Shown here: positions 1-8,670 of the stretch, in pieces
Layout: every line of letters starts with the position of its first letter
Numbering within the stretch: the first letter of the stretch is position 1
Source of the DNA: Enterobacterales bacterium CwR94
GTDB lineage: Bacteria; Pseudomonadota; Gammaproteobacteria; Enterobacterales; Enterobacteriaceae
DNA length: 64,000 nt
Reading direction: 5' to 3'
Assembly: GCA_002837195.1 (NCBI GenBank)
Contig: KZ478060.1
Coordinates: 420,463 to 484,462 of the forward strand
Position numbers and translations under genes: made by a program
Notes under the pieces: model-generated
Seen by the model: the letters and a program-made list of their open reading frames with translations, nothing else
The model's database searches: none
Told to the model about the DNA's origin: nothing

Positions 1-96
1 AACATGACCCGTAACCAGATGCTGATGCAGAGCAGCCAGGCGATGCTGAAGCAGGCCAATGGCATGAGCGGCATGCTGCTGGGTATGCTGGGTTAA
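1..96 (+). CDS. lafA: Lateral flagellin, C-terminal end only (partial)
   Basis: An open frame enters from the window edge and stops at 94-96. Its 31 residues are rich in Met, Gln, Ala and Ser and end in GMLLGMLG, the pattern of the C-terminal D0 helix of a flagellin, which packs in the filament core. A flagellin is expected directly before the cap gene in lateral flagellar loci. A strong terminator follows, so this gene is probably transcribed separately from the genes downstream. The rest of the gene lies outside the window, so the identification rests on this short tail plus context. Confidence 0.7.
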   Translation, partial: NMTRNQMLMQSSQAMLKQANGMSGMLLGMLG

Positions 97-106
97 TTCC
101 CGCTTT

Positions 107-138
107 AAAAAACACCGCTTAGTGCGGTGTTTTTTTTC
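107..138 (+). terminator. Rho-independent terminator after the flagellin gene
   Basis: ACACCGC (112-118) pairs with GCGGTGT (124-130) around a TTAGT loop, extended by flanking A/T pairs and followed by eight T. It separates the abundant flagellin transcript from lafB. Confidence 0.9.
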
Positions 139-221
139 CGCTTTCGGTTACACCTTCCTTCCGCTTGCGGAAAATACTTTTTCTAATACAAATAACTTAC
201 TGAAAAATATATTTAAAATAA

Positions 222-239
222 TTGGCATGCTTATTGCTT
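222..239 (+). promoter_or_regulatory. Sigma-54 (-24/-12) promoter upstream of lafB
   Basis: TTGGCATGCTTATTGCTT has GG at 224-225 and GC at 236-237, separated by exactly 10 bases, as sigma-54 RNA polymerase requires. It matches the consensus TGGCACG-N4-TTGC except for C to T in the -24 half. It lies about 35 bases before the lafB start. Lateral flagellar loci encode LafK, a sigma-54 activator, so control of this operon by LafK and RpoN is plausible. LafK itself is not in the window. Confidence 0.72.
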
Positions 240-273
240 ATTTTGCATCGGCACGCCTAACAGGAGAGACACG

Positions 274-1620
274 ATGAGCTGGTTAGATTCATTTGATCCG
301 CAAGCTTCAGCCAAGCAATTTGCAAGCTTAGATGTGCTGGCAATGCAAAACATGCTGAAAACGCAGCGCACAAAATTTAACTCAGAACAAGATGCGCTGA
401 AAACGTTAAAAACCGCACTCACGACTTTCCGTTCGGCGCTGGAAGGCTTTGGTGACGGTAAAGATGGCATTGTTAAAAACAGCGCAACGACCAGTCAGGA
501 CGGTTTTCTTACTCTGAAGCCAGGGGCCAGCGCTAAAAAAGGCCTGTACCAAATTGATGTTGTAAGTACGGCTAATAAGCAGCAAGACGCCTTCGAGAAA
601 CTAACGGATGAGCAGGTAAAAAAAGCTACCGGGAAAATGGAGATCGAAATTGATGGTGAAACCGTCTCTATCGATATGTCCACAGTTAATGATCTTGCAG
701 GGCTGGCTGATGCCATTAATAAAGAGGGTGAAAAACAGGGTCTGACAGCCTCGTTAGTCCAGCAAAATGGCAAAGTCACCATGATGCTGAACGGTGAAAG
801 TGGTGCAAAAAATAGTTTCACCGTTAAGGAGACGGGGGGGGCAGCCCTCGATTTAACGGCGACCTCCGTTTCAAAAGCAAGTGATGCAGAAATCAAAATG
901 GGTGACCTGGTTTTTACCAGTGATACCAACAACTTTTCTGGTGTGATTCCAGGCGTTGATTTCACGGTTATCAAAAAAACAGAAAAAGATAACCCCATTA
1001 TTATCAGCGTTGAGAACGACTCTGCTGAGACGAAAAAGCAAGTTCAGTCCTTTATCGACGCTTACAACAAAGTGCGTAGCGAGATTGATTCGCTGACCAA
1101 AAGTGGCGGAGCAGACAACAAAGGTGGTGCTTCTGGACGCGGGCCTTTGGCCGGTGATTCGGGAATCAATGCGCTGGAATCACAGCTTAATGCCTTGATT
1201 CGTAGCAGCATTGGCGGAGTAGGAAAGCCAGGCGACCCTGATTATGAGAAAGGCACCACGCTCGCCGATTTTGGCATTACGTCTGATAAAGAAGGCAAGC
1301 TCAAACTCGACAGCAAAAAGTTTGATGAAGCCATTAAAGAGAACCCTGAAAAGCTCAATACCTTATTCGGCGGCGAGAAAAATGGCGATGGCATTATCCA
1401 GGGCATGGATAAAGGCCTTAATGGCATGCTCAGCACCAGCACCGGCGCGATTAAACAGCGTCAGGAATCACTGGATCGCCGTAATGAGCAACTGACCAAC
1501 AAAGAGAGCCAGATTGAGCTGCGTTACAACTCAGCTTATGAGCGTTATCTCAAACAATTCAGCAACATGCAGGCGATGGTACAGCAGATGCAAAACACCG
1601 CTGGCATGTTCTTCGGTTAA
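274..1620 (+). CDS. lafB: Lateral flagellar filament cap protein (FliD family)
   Basis: FliD-type cap that sits at the growing filament tip and promotes flagellin assembly after export through the flagellar secretion apparatus. The protein is 448 residues, normal for the family. The N-terminal part (about 15-110) resembles the FliD N domain, and the last 60 residues form the long Gln- and Met-rich C-terminal helix (LKQFSNMQAMVQQMQNTAGM) typical of FliD and shared in style with flagellins. The start has a good ribosome site (AGGAGA). It is first in a tightly packed run with lafC, lafD and lafE. The central region is Lys-, Asp- and Gly-rich, as in variable cap domains. Confidence 0.9.
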   Translation: MSWLDSFDPQASAKQFASLDVLAMQNMLKTQRTKFNSEQDALKTLKTALTTFRSALEGFGDGKDGIVKNSATTSQDGFLTLKPGASAKKGLYQIDVVSTANKQQDAFEKLTDEQVKKATGKMEIEIDGETVSIDMSTVNDLAGLADAINKEGEKQGLTASLVQQNGKVTMMLNGESGAKNSFTVKETGGAALDLTATSVSKASDAEIKMGDLVFTSDTNNFSGVIPGVDFTVIKKTEKDNPIIISVENDSAETKKQVQSFIDAYNKVRSEIDSLTKSGGADNKGGASGRGPLAGDSGINALESQLNALIRSSIGGVGKPGDPDYEKGTTLADFGITSDKEGKLKLDSKKFDEAIKENPEKLNTLFGGEKNGDGIIQGMDKGLNGMLSTSTGAIKQRQESLDRRNEQLTNKESQIELRYNSAYERYLKQFSNMQAMVQQMQNTAGMFFG

Positions 1621-1641
1621 TTAAAAAATAAGTGACAGGTT

Positions 1642-2025
1642 ATGTACGGAACTTCTAACGACTTTCAACAATATTCAGATGCGGATTTGGCAATCCGCAC
1701 TGCCGCCGCCACGCCTCATCAACTGGTGTTAATGATGTTCACCGGTTTGATGGATGAGCTGACGCGCGCAAAAGGCCATATCGAAGCCAAGCGCTTTGAG
1801 AAAAAAGCCAACAGCGTGAATAAGTGCATCGATATCCTCAACGCGCTGACCAGTGCGCTGGATTACGATCGGGGCGGCGATCTGGCACTGCATTTGGCGG
1901 GGCTGTACGACTACTGTGTCTATCGTCTGTACGACGCCAGCCACAATCTGTCCGTTGAAGGTGTGGAGGAAGTGGAATCCATTCTTTCCAATCTCCAGCA
2001 AGGTTGGGAAGGGATGGGCGCGTGA
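1642..2025 (+). CDS. lafC: Lateral flagellin export chaperone (FliS family)
   Basis: FliS-type chaperone of 127 residues that binds the flagellin C-terminus in the cytoplasm and prevents premature polymerisation. Features seen: the all-helical pattern, the early TPHQLVLMMFTGLMDELTRA segment matching the conserved FliS motif around residues 24-43, and the LYDYCVYRL helix near residue 93. It starts 21 bases after lafB and its stop overlaps the next start (TGATG), which implies translational coupling. Confidence 0.9.
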   Translation: MYGTSNDFQQYSDADLAIRTAAATPHQLVLMMFTGLMDELTRAKGHIEAKRFEKKANSVNKCIDILNALTSALDYDRGGDLALHLAGLYDYCVYRLYDASHNLSVEGVEEVESILSNLQQGWEGMGA

Positions 2026-2324
2026 TGGAAAAGCGTATTTTTCAAATGGGACTTGATCTCAATGCTGCGGCTGAAGCGGAGTGCTGGAGCGATGTGAAGC
2101 GTTTGGATCGACAAATTGCAGAGCTTCTCACGGCATTGCGCCAGCAGGGCACCACGCCTGCGGTGATGGAGCAGTTGAATTTGCTAAAAAAACGTCACGC
2201 GAAAGTCGTACAAACCTGCCAGGAAGAGCTGGAAGTTTTACGCCATAAGTTGGCTACGCATCAGGAAACGCGTGAAGGCCTACAGGCATATGAATTGTTT
2301 GGCGAGCAGGGAGGCGTGCAGTGA
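2025..2324 (+). CDS. lafD: Small lateral flagellar protein, FliT-like position (LafD)
   Basis: A 99-residue, mostly helical, charged protein without signal peptide or membrane segment. The chosen ATG at 2025 overlaps the lafC stop; an upstream GTG at 2004 is less likely because it lies deep in lafC. In polar flagellar operons fliT follows fliS, and LafD occupies the same place in lateral systems, so a chaperone role for the cap or for the export gate is the natural guess. The sequence itself shows only Leu/Gln/Lys-rich amphipathic helices. The name is based mainly on position. Confidence 0.7.
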   Translation: MEKRIFQMGLDLNAAAEAECWSDVKRLDRQIAELLTALRQQGTTPAVMEQLNLLKKRHAKVVQTCQEELEVLRHKLATHQETREGLQAYELFGEQGGVQ

Positions 2325-3337
2325 GCGGATTAACCCCTATCTCCCTGCAAACTTCACAACCTGTCAGCGTTGCCCTGGAAGGGGAAACGTTGCCGGGGCT
2401 GCCTCAGCCAGGCGCGCCGATGGCGGGAACGCCGGGGTTTCAGTTAGGTGTTGTGCCTTCTCTGCCGCAAGCGGAAGGGGAAATGACACTTCCTGGGGAA
2501 ACGCCCACGGAAGCGTCAACGCAAGAGCCCATCGCCGATCCTGCGCAACTGATGGCGCTATTACTGGGTCAGCCCGCGCAGCCGCCGCTGCCCGCTGTGC
2601 CGCAGGCAACGGGGGATGCCCCCGTGCAAGCTGCGGGCACGTTGCCCTTAGCCTCCAACCTGGCACAAGGTTTGCAAAGTACACCGCAATCACCGCAATC
2701 ACCGACAGCACCTCAGACGCAACCTCTGATTGTGGGCAGTGAACAACTGCCAGCAACACCGGTGGTGCCCGATCGTAAAGCCGCGGTTGACGCGATGGTT
2801 GCGGGATTAACCAAGCGTGAAGAGGGGGGAAATCCCGCCTTACTGACGCCGCAAACGCTGAGCACGCCGGTTAATCAGGCCTTAATGGCGCGTGATATGA
2901 CCATGCCGCAGGTGGTGAAGGTGCCGATGGCGCCAGAAGCACAAGCCGAAGCCTTAAAAAATGCGCTGGGTGAACGGTTACAGATGCAGGTGGACAGTAA
3001 GCAACAGCACGCCACCATCCGTCTGGATCCGCCAAGCCTTGGCAAACTGGATATTACGCTGCACTACGAAGCAGGAAAGCTACAAGTGCAGATTCAGGCG
3101 CAACACCCTGAAGTTGCTCGCGCGTTACAGCAGGTCAGTCAAGAACTGCGTGGTGCGCTGAGTGAAAACAACAATGTGCAGGTGAACGTTCAGGTGTCGA
3201 CGCAGAGCGGTGATCAAAGCCGCCAACAATCGCGACAGCCCTCACAACCTGAAGCCGAGATTGCACAAAACTCTGAAAACGTACCGGAACGCCAAGAAGC
3301 GCACCGTACGGACGGCACAATTTTGACAAAGGTTTAA
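2321..3337 (+). CDS. lafE: Lateral flagellar hook-length control protein (FliK family)
   Basis: FliK-type ruler that sets hook length and switches export specificity. 338 residues in two parts: a long Pro-, Gln- and Thr-rich, low-complexity N-terminal region (about 1-200) and a conserved C-terminal hook-length domain at about 215-300, including RLDPPSLGKLDITLHYEAGK and VQIQAQHPEVARALQQ, the Flg_hook signature. The tail is Gln/Ser-rich. It starts at GTG 2321 in a 4-base overlap with lafD. Confidence 0.9.
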   Translation: MSGLTPISLQTSQPVSVALEGETLPGLPQPGAPMAGTPGFQLGVVPSLPQAEGEMTLPGETPTEASTQEPIADPAQLMALLLGQPAQPPLPAVPQATGDAPVQAAGTLPLASNLAQGLQSTPQSPQSPTAPQTQPLIVGSEQLPATPVVPDRKAAVDAMVAGLTKREEGGNPALLTPQTLSTPVNQALMARDMTMPQVVKVPMAPEAQAEALKNALGERLQMQVDSKQQHATIRLDPPSLGKLDITLHYEAGKLQVQIQAQHPEVARALQQVSQELRGALSENNNVQVNVQVSTQSGDQSRQQSRQPSQPEAEIAQNSENVPERQEAHRTDGTILTKV

Positions 3338-3341
3338 CCTA

Positions 3342-3809
3342 ATGACGCGCAAGTCTTTTTCCATCGGTCTGGTGGCAGTACTGCTGACCGTATTACTTAC
3401 TACGATATCCGTCATGGTCGGCCAGCTCTGGCTGAAAGATCACCAGGAAGGCACCCGTATTTTCACCAACTTGTTTAGCAAGAAGGAGAAAAAAGAGTTG
3501 GTGTATACCGAAGTGAAAAACCTGGTGGTGACTTTACGTGCCGAAGGCAACCGCATTCACTATGTGCTGTTTGACCTTGCGGTACTGACCAACGCAGGGG
3601 ATGACGAGAAGCTGGTAGAAAAACTGATGCCGGAGCTGAAAAGCCGCACGGTGAGCAAGTTCTCCCTTCTGAGCTACGAACAAGCGCGTGAACTGACCGT
3701 GGCACAAATCAGTGATGATTTAAAAGTGCGTTTCAATGACGCGTTTAAGAAGTACAGCGGTAAAGAACCGGTCTCCGAAGTGGCCATTTCAAAAATGATC
3801 CTTCAGTAA
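3342..3809 (+). CDS. lafF: Flagellar basal body-associated protein FliL family
   Basis: FliL-type protein of 155 residues that sits beside the stator and basal body in the inner membrane. One N-terminal membrane segment (about 6-28: SIGLVAVLLTVLLTTISVMV), then a periplasmic FliL domain. It directly follows the hook-length gene and precedes the sigma factor and stator genes, the standard order in lateral clusters (lafEFSTU). Confidence 0.85.
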   Translation: MTRKSFSIGLVAVLLTVLLTTISVMVGQLWLKDHQEGTRIFTNLFSKKEKKELVYTEVKNLVVTLRAEGNRIHYVLFDLAVLTNAGDDEKLVEKLMPELKSRTVSKFSLLSYEQARELTVAQISDDLKVRFNDAFKKYSGKEPVSEVAISKMILQ

Positions 3810-3819
3810 GACCGCCATT

Positions 3820-4512
3820 ATGAGTGTGTTTAACGAAATCACCCCCATGAGCCCACTGGAAGAGAGCCGCTATCTCCAACAGTGGCTACCGCTGGTTAAG
3901 CGCGTGGTTCGACAACTGTCCGCCCAGGCGGACAGCGTGATGGATCGCGATGATCTTGAGCAGATTGCGTTGATGGGGTTGCTGGAGTCACTGCGTCGCT
4001 ACGGTCACCCGGACGAGCAGTTTGCCAGTTATGCCATGCAGCGTGTGCGCGGGGCTGTGCTGGATCAGTTGCGGGTGCACGACTGGCGACCGCGTCGCTT
4101 GCGTCAGAAAACGCACAAGATCAGCGATGGCGTGCGGGAGTTGACCCGTCAGCTGGGGCGCGAACCCAGTGATGACGAAATCCAACGCCATTTGCAATTG
4201 AGCCCGGAAGAATTTCAGGAATACCTGATGCTGGACAGCGCAAGCGCCATGGAGAGTCTCGACGAACTGCTGGCCGGTGACAGTCTGCAAGGGGCCAACC
4301 TGGCAGGACGTGAGCTGGAAGACGAAGTGGCTATCCAACGCACACTGCGCACGGCACTGGCCTCGCTGGATGAACGCGAGCAACTCATTTTGACGCTTTA
4401 TTATCAGCAGGAAATGAGCTTGAAAGAGATTGCACTGGTGCTGGATTTAACCGAAGCCCGCGTGTGTCAGCTCAACAAAAAGATTAGCGAAAAAATTAAA
4501 ACCTTCTTTTAA
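3820..4512 (+). CDS. lafS: Sigma-28 family RNA polymerase sigma factor for lateral flagella
   Basis: FliA-type sigma factor, 230 residues, that directs transcription of late lateral flagellar genes. Region 2 (about 18-90) contains RDDLEQIALMGLLESLRRY and the FASYAMQRVRGAVLDQLR segment typical of FliA; region 3 follows (ELTRQLGREPSDDEI), and region 4 is the C-terminal helix-turn-helix MSLKEIALVLDLTEARVCQL (about 198-217). It lies 10 bases after lafF. A lateral sigma-28 distinct from the polar FliA is a hallmark of Flag-2 systems. Confidence 0.93.
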   Translation: MSVFNEITPMSPLEESRYLQQWLPLVKRVVRQLSAQADSVMDRDDLEQIALMGLLESLRRYGHPDEQFASYAMQRVRGAVLDQLRVHDWRPRRLRQKTHKISDGVRELTRQLGREPSDDEIQRHLQLSPEEFQEYLMLDSASAMESLDELLAGDSLQGANLAGRELEDEVAIQRTLRTALASLDEREQLILTLYYQQEMSLKEIALVLDLTEARVCQLNKKISEKIKTFF

Positions 4513-4524
4513 GCGGAAACAGTC

Positions 4525-5391
4525 ATGCAAAAGTTGTTAGGTCTGATCCTCGTTCTGGCGAGCGTGATCGGCGGGTATTTATTGTCTGGTGGTTTGATGG
4601 CCTCTTTTTGGCAGCCGGGTGAATTGCTGATTATTATTGGTGCCGGGGCTGGTGCGATGGTGATTGCTAACCCACGCTATGTCCTGAAAGAGATGTTTCG
4701 CCAGTTGAAATCGGCGATGCGTAAAAATGAGTACACGGCAGAATTCCAGCAGCAGTTACTGATGCTGTTATATGAATTGTTGGAGCTGGTACAGCTTGGC
4801 GGTTTGAAAGTGCTGGATGAGCACATTGAAGTGCCAGAAAAAAGCACCTTATTCCAGAAGTATCCACTGATTCTGAAAGACAAAGGCTTTATCACCTTTA
4901 TCTCTGATAACTTCCGCCTGATGGCGATGGGCAAAATCAACGAGCATGAGCTGGAAAGCATTCTGGAATCCGAGCTGGAAGCCGTTGAAGAAGAGTTGAT
5001 GGTTCCTTCGCGCTCCTTGCAACGTACTGCAGAAGCAATGCCAGGCTTTGGTATTTGCGCGGCGGTACTGGGCATTATTATCACCATGCAATCCATTGAT
5101 GGCTCGATTGCCATGATCGGTGTGAAAGTGGCTGCCGCACTGGTCGGGACCTTTATGGGCGTTTTCTTCTGCTACTGCCTGATGGATCCCGCCTCTAACG
5201 CGATGGAACAACTGATGAAAAAGCGTCTGTCGGTTTACGAATGTATCCGTACAGTGCTCGTCAATCACGTGGCGGGGAAACCGACGCTGCTGGCGGTGGA
5301 TGCCGGCCGTAAAATGTTGCCACTGGAAAGCAAGCCGACTTTTGCCACGCTGGATGCCTGGGTCAATCAGTTGCTGTTTGAAGGTGTGTAA
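4525..5391 (+). CDS. lafT: Lateral flagellar stator protein (MotA family)
   Basis: MotA-type proton-channel subunit, 288 residues. Membrane segments are visible at about 5-25, 30-48, 172-192 and 200-222, and the cytoplasmic loop carries the charged region that touches FliG (RSLQRTAEAMPGFGICAAVL borders the third segment). The AMPGFGICAAVLGI motif is strongly conserved in MotA. The stop and the lafU start share one base (TAATG), so both stator subunits are co-translated. Confidence 0.93.
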   Translation: MQKLLGLILVLASVIGGYLLSGGLMASFWQPGELLIIIGAGAGAMVIANPRYVLKEMFRQLKSAMRKNEYTAEFQQQLLMLLYELLELVQLGGLKVLDEHIEVPEKSTLFQKYPLILKDKGFITFISDNFRLMAMGKINEHELESILESELEAVEEELMVPSRSLQRTAEAMPGFGICAAVLGIIITMQSIDGSIAMIGVKVAAALVGTFMGVFFCYCLMDPASNAMEQLMKKRLSVYECIRTVLVNHVAGKPTLLAVDAGRKMLPLESKPTFATLDAWVNQLLFEGV

Positions 5392-6353
5392 TGCGATCCA
5401 ATAAACATGCCATGACCATCATTAAGCGCAGCTCCCGCAAATCGCATGCCGGTGTGCATACGGGGTCGTGGAAAGTGGCGTTTGCTGACTTTATGTTGGC
5501 GCTGATGGCGTTGTTTCTGGTGCTGTGGATTGTGGGTACCGTGACACAAGAAGAGCGTCAGGAAATTGTCGCGCAACTGAATGGCACCTCGCTGTTTGAT
5601 GGTTCTTCCGTCTTTGATGGCCGTGATTCCAAACCTATCGTGCATGACAGTGGGGCGGGATCGATGCTGGTAGCGACCACACAAACCCCCGATGGGGCGG
5701 AACATACCGATGAGATGGCCGAAGATCTGGAGCGTAACGACAGCACGGCCATGAATGAGGCGGATGAAGCCGGAAAGGGCAGTAGCACCGAACCGCTGGA
5801 AAGCGTGCTGTTTCGCTCGGATAAAGAGCTGCAGCAGCTCAGCGTGATGATTTCCAACATCATTTCTGCGTACAACGCGCAGGATAACCTGAAGCTGGAA
5901 AAAGTGCCGCAGGGCCTGCGTATCCTGATTCAAGACGACAAAGACCGCATGATGTTCCCACGTGGTAGTGCGGTGATGACGCCTTATTTTGAAAAATTAC
6001 TCAGCGAACTGGCTCCGGTGTTTAACCGTCTGGACAACCAAATCATGATTACCGGACACACCGATGCCGCGAAGTATCGTGACAGTGCGGTGTATAACAA
6101 CTGGAACCTGTCGGGCGATCGTGCATTAACTGCCCGCCGCGCGCTGGAGCGTGGTGGTGTAGAGGGCGACCGCGTGATCCAGGTCAATGCGATGGGTTCA
6201 CGCATGCTGTTAGATACCGAAGATCCGCTGGCGGCCCGCAATCGCCGCATTGAAATCATGGTGCTAACCCACTCTGCGACACAATCGTTGTACGAATTTT
6301 ACGGTCTTCAGGGGGCAAACGTTGTGAAGCCCATTGTTGAGCGTATTCAGTAA
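5391..6353 (+). CDS. lafU: Lateral flagellar stator protein (MotB family)
   Basis: MotB-type stator subunit, 320 residues. A basic N-terminus precedes a single membrane helix (about 26-48, VAFADFMLALMALFLVLWIV), whose Asp corresponds to the essential proton-binding residue of MotB. The C-terminal OmpA/MotB peptidoglycan-binding domain (about 190-305) contains ITGHTDAAKY and ARNRRIEIMVL. An in-frame ATG at 5409 is an alternative start. E. coli K-12 keeps only a remnant of this gene; here it appears intact. It ends the cluster and is followed by a terminator. Confidence 0.93.
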   Translation: MRSNKHAMTIIKRSSRKSHAGVHTGSWKVAFADFMLALMALFLVLWIVGTVTQEERQEIVAQLNGTSLFDGSSVFDGRDSKPIVHDSGAGSMLVATTQTPDGAEHTDEMAEDLERNDSTAMNEADEAGKGSSTEPLESVLFRSDKELQQLSVMISNIISAYNAQDNLKLEKVPQGLRILIQDDKDRMMFPRGSAVMTPYFEKLLSELAPVFNRLDNQIMITGHTDAAKYRDSAVYNNWNLSGDRALTARRALERGGVEGDRVIQVNAMGSRMLLDTEDPLAARNRRIEIMVLTHSATQSLYEFYGLQGANVVKPIVERIQ

Positions 6354-6392
6354 CCTGTCAGTGCCTTTGAACCTATATGCCTTGGGGTTCAG

Positions 6393-6424
6393 CCGGTGAC
6401 ATTCGTCACCGGTTTTTCTTTTTG
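6393..6424 (+). terminator. Rho-independent terminator of the lateral flagellar operon
   Basis: CCGGTGAC (6393-6400) and GTCACCGG (6405-6412) form an 8-bp perfect stem with loop ATTC, followed by TTTTTCTTTTTG. Confidence 0.9.
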
Positions 6425-6501
6425 TTCTCTGCAATAACATTCTGGTAACTTTTCCCGCCTGTGCCACACTTAGATGAAGCGTGACATCAGGGAGAAAAAT
6501 C

Positions 6502-7053
6502 ATGTCCTTCGCTGCCGCCACATTCTCTGCTGGCGCTTCAATGCGTCCACAAACATTACTGTTTGCTGCGCCTGACCAGGGCGTGCCCAATAATACATTT
6601 TTGCCGTTGATTGTCTGGCCACAAGTGGTGCCTGATGAGACGCAGGATGTTGCCGCCTGGTTTGAGGCGATGTTTGCGCAGCACGGCTGGCCGCCACAAT
6701 GGCGCGCTGGCATTTATGAATACACGCACTTTCATCCCAATGTGCATGAGGTGTTAGGTGTCGCAGCGGGGTGGGCCGAAGTGCTATTTGGCGGTGATAA
6801 TGGCCGTGTGGTCACACTGCACGCGGGAGATGCAGTGCTGATTCCTGCGGGCATTGGACATAAGCAAATTCACGCCAGTGACGATTTTATCAGTGTCGGT
6901 GCCTATCCCGCGGGCCGTGTGCCGCAAACCTGGCGCAATCAACCTGACCAACTGGCTGAGGCACAACAGCGCGTGGCCCGCGTGCGCGTGCCTGACACCG
7001 ATCCTCTGGGTGGCACAGAAGGTGCCGTGATGGATTTTTGGCACCAGCCTTAA
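6502..7053 (+). CDS. Cupin-domain protein, YjlB-like
   Basis: Small cupin of 183 residues without signal peptide. A single beta-barrel domain at about 65-140 contains YTHFHPNVHEVLGV (His ligands of cupin motif 1) and GDAVLIPAGIGHKQI (motif 2 with its His). This resembles the Bacillus YjlB group of unknown function. The ATG at 6502 was chosen because AGGGAG lies 8 bases ahead; an earlier GTG at 6481 lacks a ribosome site. It stands alone between the flagellar terminator and the Anbu operon. A weak hairpin (GGTGC 7073-7077 with GCACC 7084-7088) follows. A metal-dependent enzyme or sugar-binding role is possible, but no substrate can be read from the sequence. Confidence 0.75.
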   Translation: MSFAAATFSAGASMRPQTLLFAAPDQGVPNNTFLPLIVWPQVVPDETQDVAAWFEAMFAQHGWPPQWRAGIYEYTHFHPNVHEVLGVAAGWAEVLFGGDNGRVVTLHAGDAVLIPAGIGHKQIHASDDFISVGAYPAGRVPQTWRNQPDQLAEAQQRVARVRVPDTDPLGGTEGAVMDFWHQP

Positions 7054-7181
7054 CCTGTATTTGCCCCGCTTTGGTGCTTAATGGCACCCTTTCGCTTACC
7101 CAGGCGGCATTTTCCGCCGGTTGTTGCACCCGTTTCCCGCTTGTCTCTTGTGTCGCGCGGGGCGCGCTAGCGCCCACGCGG

Positions 7182-7199
7182 CTGGCACGTTTTATGCAA
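7182..7199 (+). promoter_or_regulatory. Sigma-54 promoter of the Anbu operon
   Basis: CTGGCACGTTTTATGCAA carries a perfect -24 box (TGGCACG) and a -12 box with one mismatch (ATGCA for TTGCA). GG at 7184-7185 and GC at 7196-7197 are exactly 10 bases apart. The predicted start lies about 25-30 bases before the first gene. Sigma-54 control suggests activation by an enhancer-binding protein such as NtrC; a perfect NtrC site was not found upstream. Confidence 0.75.
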
Positions 7200-7236
7200 A
7201 TCCTTATTCAGGCTCAGCAACTGTGGCAGGGGTACT

Positions 7237-8670
7237 ATGACGCAACGTTATCAACCGGCTTCCCCTTTTTATGACGAAATGCAGTTATCTGACGGGACAT
7301 GGCGTGAACATTATCATGCCTACGGACAGTGGCTGGAGGCGGCCGATCAAGCGGCCATCCGCCGCAAGCGGGAAGAGGCTGAACTGCTGTTTCATCGCGT
7401 GGGTATCACCTTCAATGTGTATGGCGATGATGACGGCGCCGATCGCCTGATCCCTTTCGACAGTGTGCCTCGCATTATTCCTGCCCATGAATGGCAGTAT
7501 CTGGATCGCGGTATTCGCCAGCGGGTTCAGGCGCTGAATGCCTTTTTGCATGATATCTATCACCAGCAACACATCTTGAAAGCCGGCGTGATCCCTACGG
7601 AACAGGTGATGATCAATGATCAATATCAACCGTGCATGCAAGGCATAACGCTTCACCGGCAGATTTATGCACACATTGTGGGTGTTGATATGGTGCGCAA
7701 CCACGATGGCGACTACTACGTGCTGGAAGATAACTTGCGCACGCCGTCCGGCGTCTCCTACATGCTGGAAAATCGCAAAATGATGATGCGCCTCTATCCG
7801 GAGCTGTTTGTAAGCCAGCGCATCGCCCCGGTTGAGCGCTATCCTTCGCACCTGCTCCAAACCCTGCGCGAAAGCACACCGGCCAATGATCCTGTGGTGG
7901 TGGTGCTAACTCCGGGTCGCTTTAACAGTGCCTATTTTGAACACAGTTTTTTAGCGCAGCAGATGGGAGTGGAATTAGTTGAAAGTGCCGATCTGTATGT
8001 GAAAGAAGGCGTGGTGTTGATGCGCACCACGGAAGGCCCCTGTAAGGTCGATGTTATCTACCGGCGGGTGGATGATGCCTTTCTCGATCCGCTGGCGTTT
8101 CGTCCTGATTCCTTTCTCGGCGTGCCGGGTTTGCTCTCGGTCTATCGTGCCGGCAATGTGGTGTTAGCCAATGCGATAGGCACCGGGGTGGCCGATGATA
8201 AATCGATCTATCCGTATGTGCCTGACATGATCCGCTTTTATCTGCAGGAAGATCCGATTCTCAACAATGTGCCCACCTGGCAGTGCCGTCGCCCGGATGA
8301 ACTGAGCTGGGTGCTGGCGAATTTGTCACAGTTAGTGGTGAAAGAGGTGCACGGTGCCGGAGGCTACGGAATGCTGATCGGCCCGGTTGCCAGCCAGGCT
8401 GAGCTGGCTGCGTTTCGCGAGCGCATTCTTGCCACTCCACATAACTACATTGCTCAGCATACGCTGGCACTCTCTACCTGCCCGACCTTTGTTGAGCAGG
8501 GATTAGCCCCGCGACACATCGATTTACGTCCTTTTGCCCTCAGCGGTGAAGAGATCCGCTTAGTACCCGGCGGGCTCACGCGCGTCGCGCTCACGGCAGG
8601 GTCATTGGTGGTTAACTCGTCGCAAGGTGGCGGCACGAAAGACACCTGGGTTTTGGAGGAGGATGCCTGA
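7237..8670 (+). CDS. Circularly permuted ATP-grasp protein of the Anbu operon
   Basis: 477-residue member of the circularly permuted type 2 ATP-grasp family (DUF404/DUF407/DUF403 group), predicted to form amide or peptide bonds from a carboxylate and an amine using ATP. Recognisable parts include RIIPAHEWQYLDRGIRQRVQ (about 79-98), the metal-site segment VLEDNLRTPSGVSYMLENRK (about 168-187), and DVIYRRVDDAFLDPL (about 270-284). The stop overlaps the start of the next gene (TGATG). In many bacteria this gene travels with an alpha-E protein, a transglutaminase and Anbu; the substrate is unknown. Confidence 0.88.
   Translation: MTQRYQPASPFYDEMQLSDGTWREHYHAYGQWLEAADQAAIRRKREEAELLFHRVGITFNVYGDDDGADRLIPFDSVPRIIPAHEWQYLDRGIRQRVQALNAFLHDIYHQQHILKAGVIPTEQVMINDQYQPCMQGITLHRQIYAHIVGVDMVRNHDGDYYVLEDNLRTPSGVSYMLENRKMMMRLYPELFVSQRIAPVERYPSHLLQTLRESTPANDPVVVVLTPGRFNSAYFEHSFLAQQMGVELVESADLYVKEGVVLMRTTEGPCKVDVIYRRVDDAFLDPLAFRPDSFLGVPGLLSVYRAGNVVLANAIGTGVADDKSIYPYVPDMIRFYLQEDPILNNVPTWQCRRPDELSWVLANLSQLVVKEVHGAGGYGMLIGPVASQAELAAFRERILATPHNYIAQHTLALSTCPTFVEQGLAPRHIDLRPFALSGEEIRLVPGGLTRVALTAGSLVVNSSQGGGTKDTWVLEEDA

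Noticed and set aside
7073..7088. NtrC binding site upstream of the Anbu operon
   Set aside because: The palindrome is GGTGC-N6-GCACC, the reverse arrangement of the NtrC consensus GCACC-N5-GGTGC; it looks like a weak hairpin after the cupin gene.
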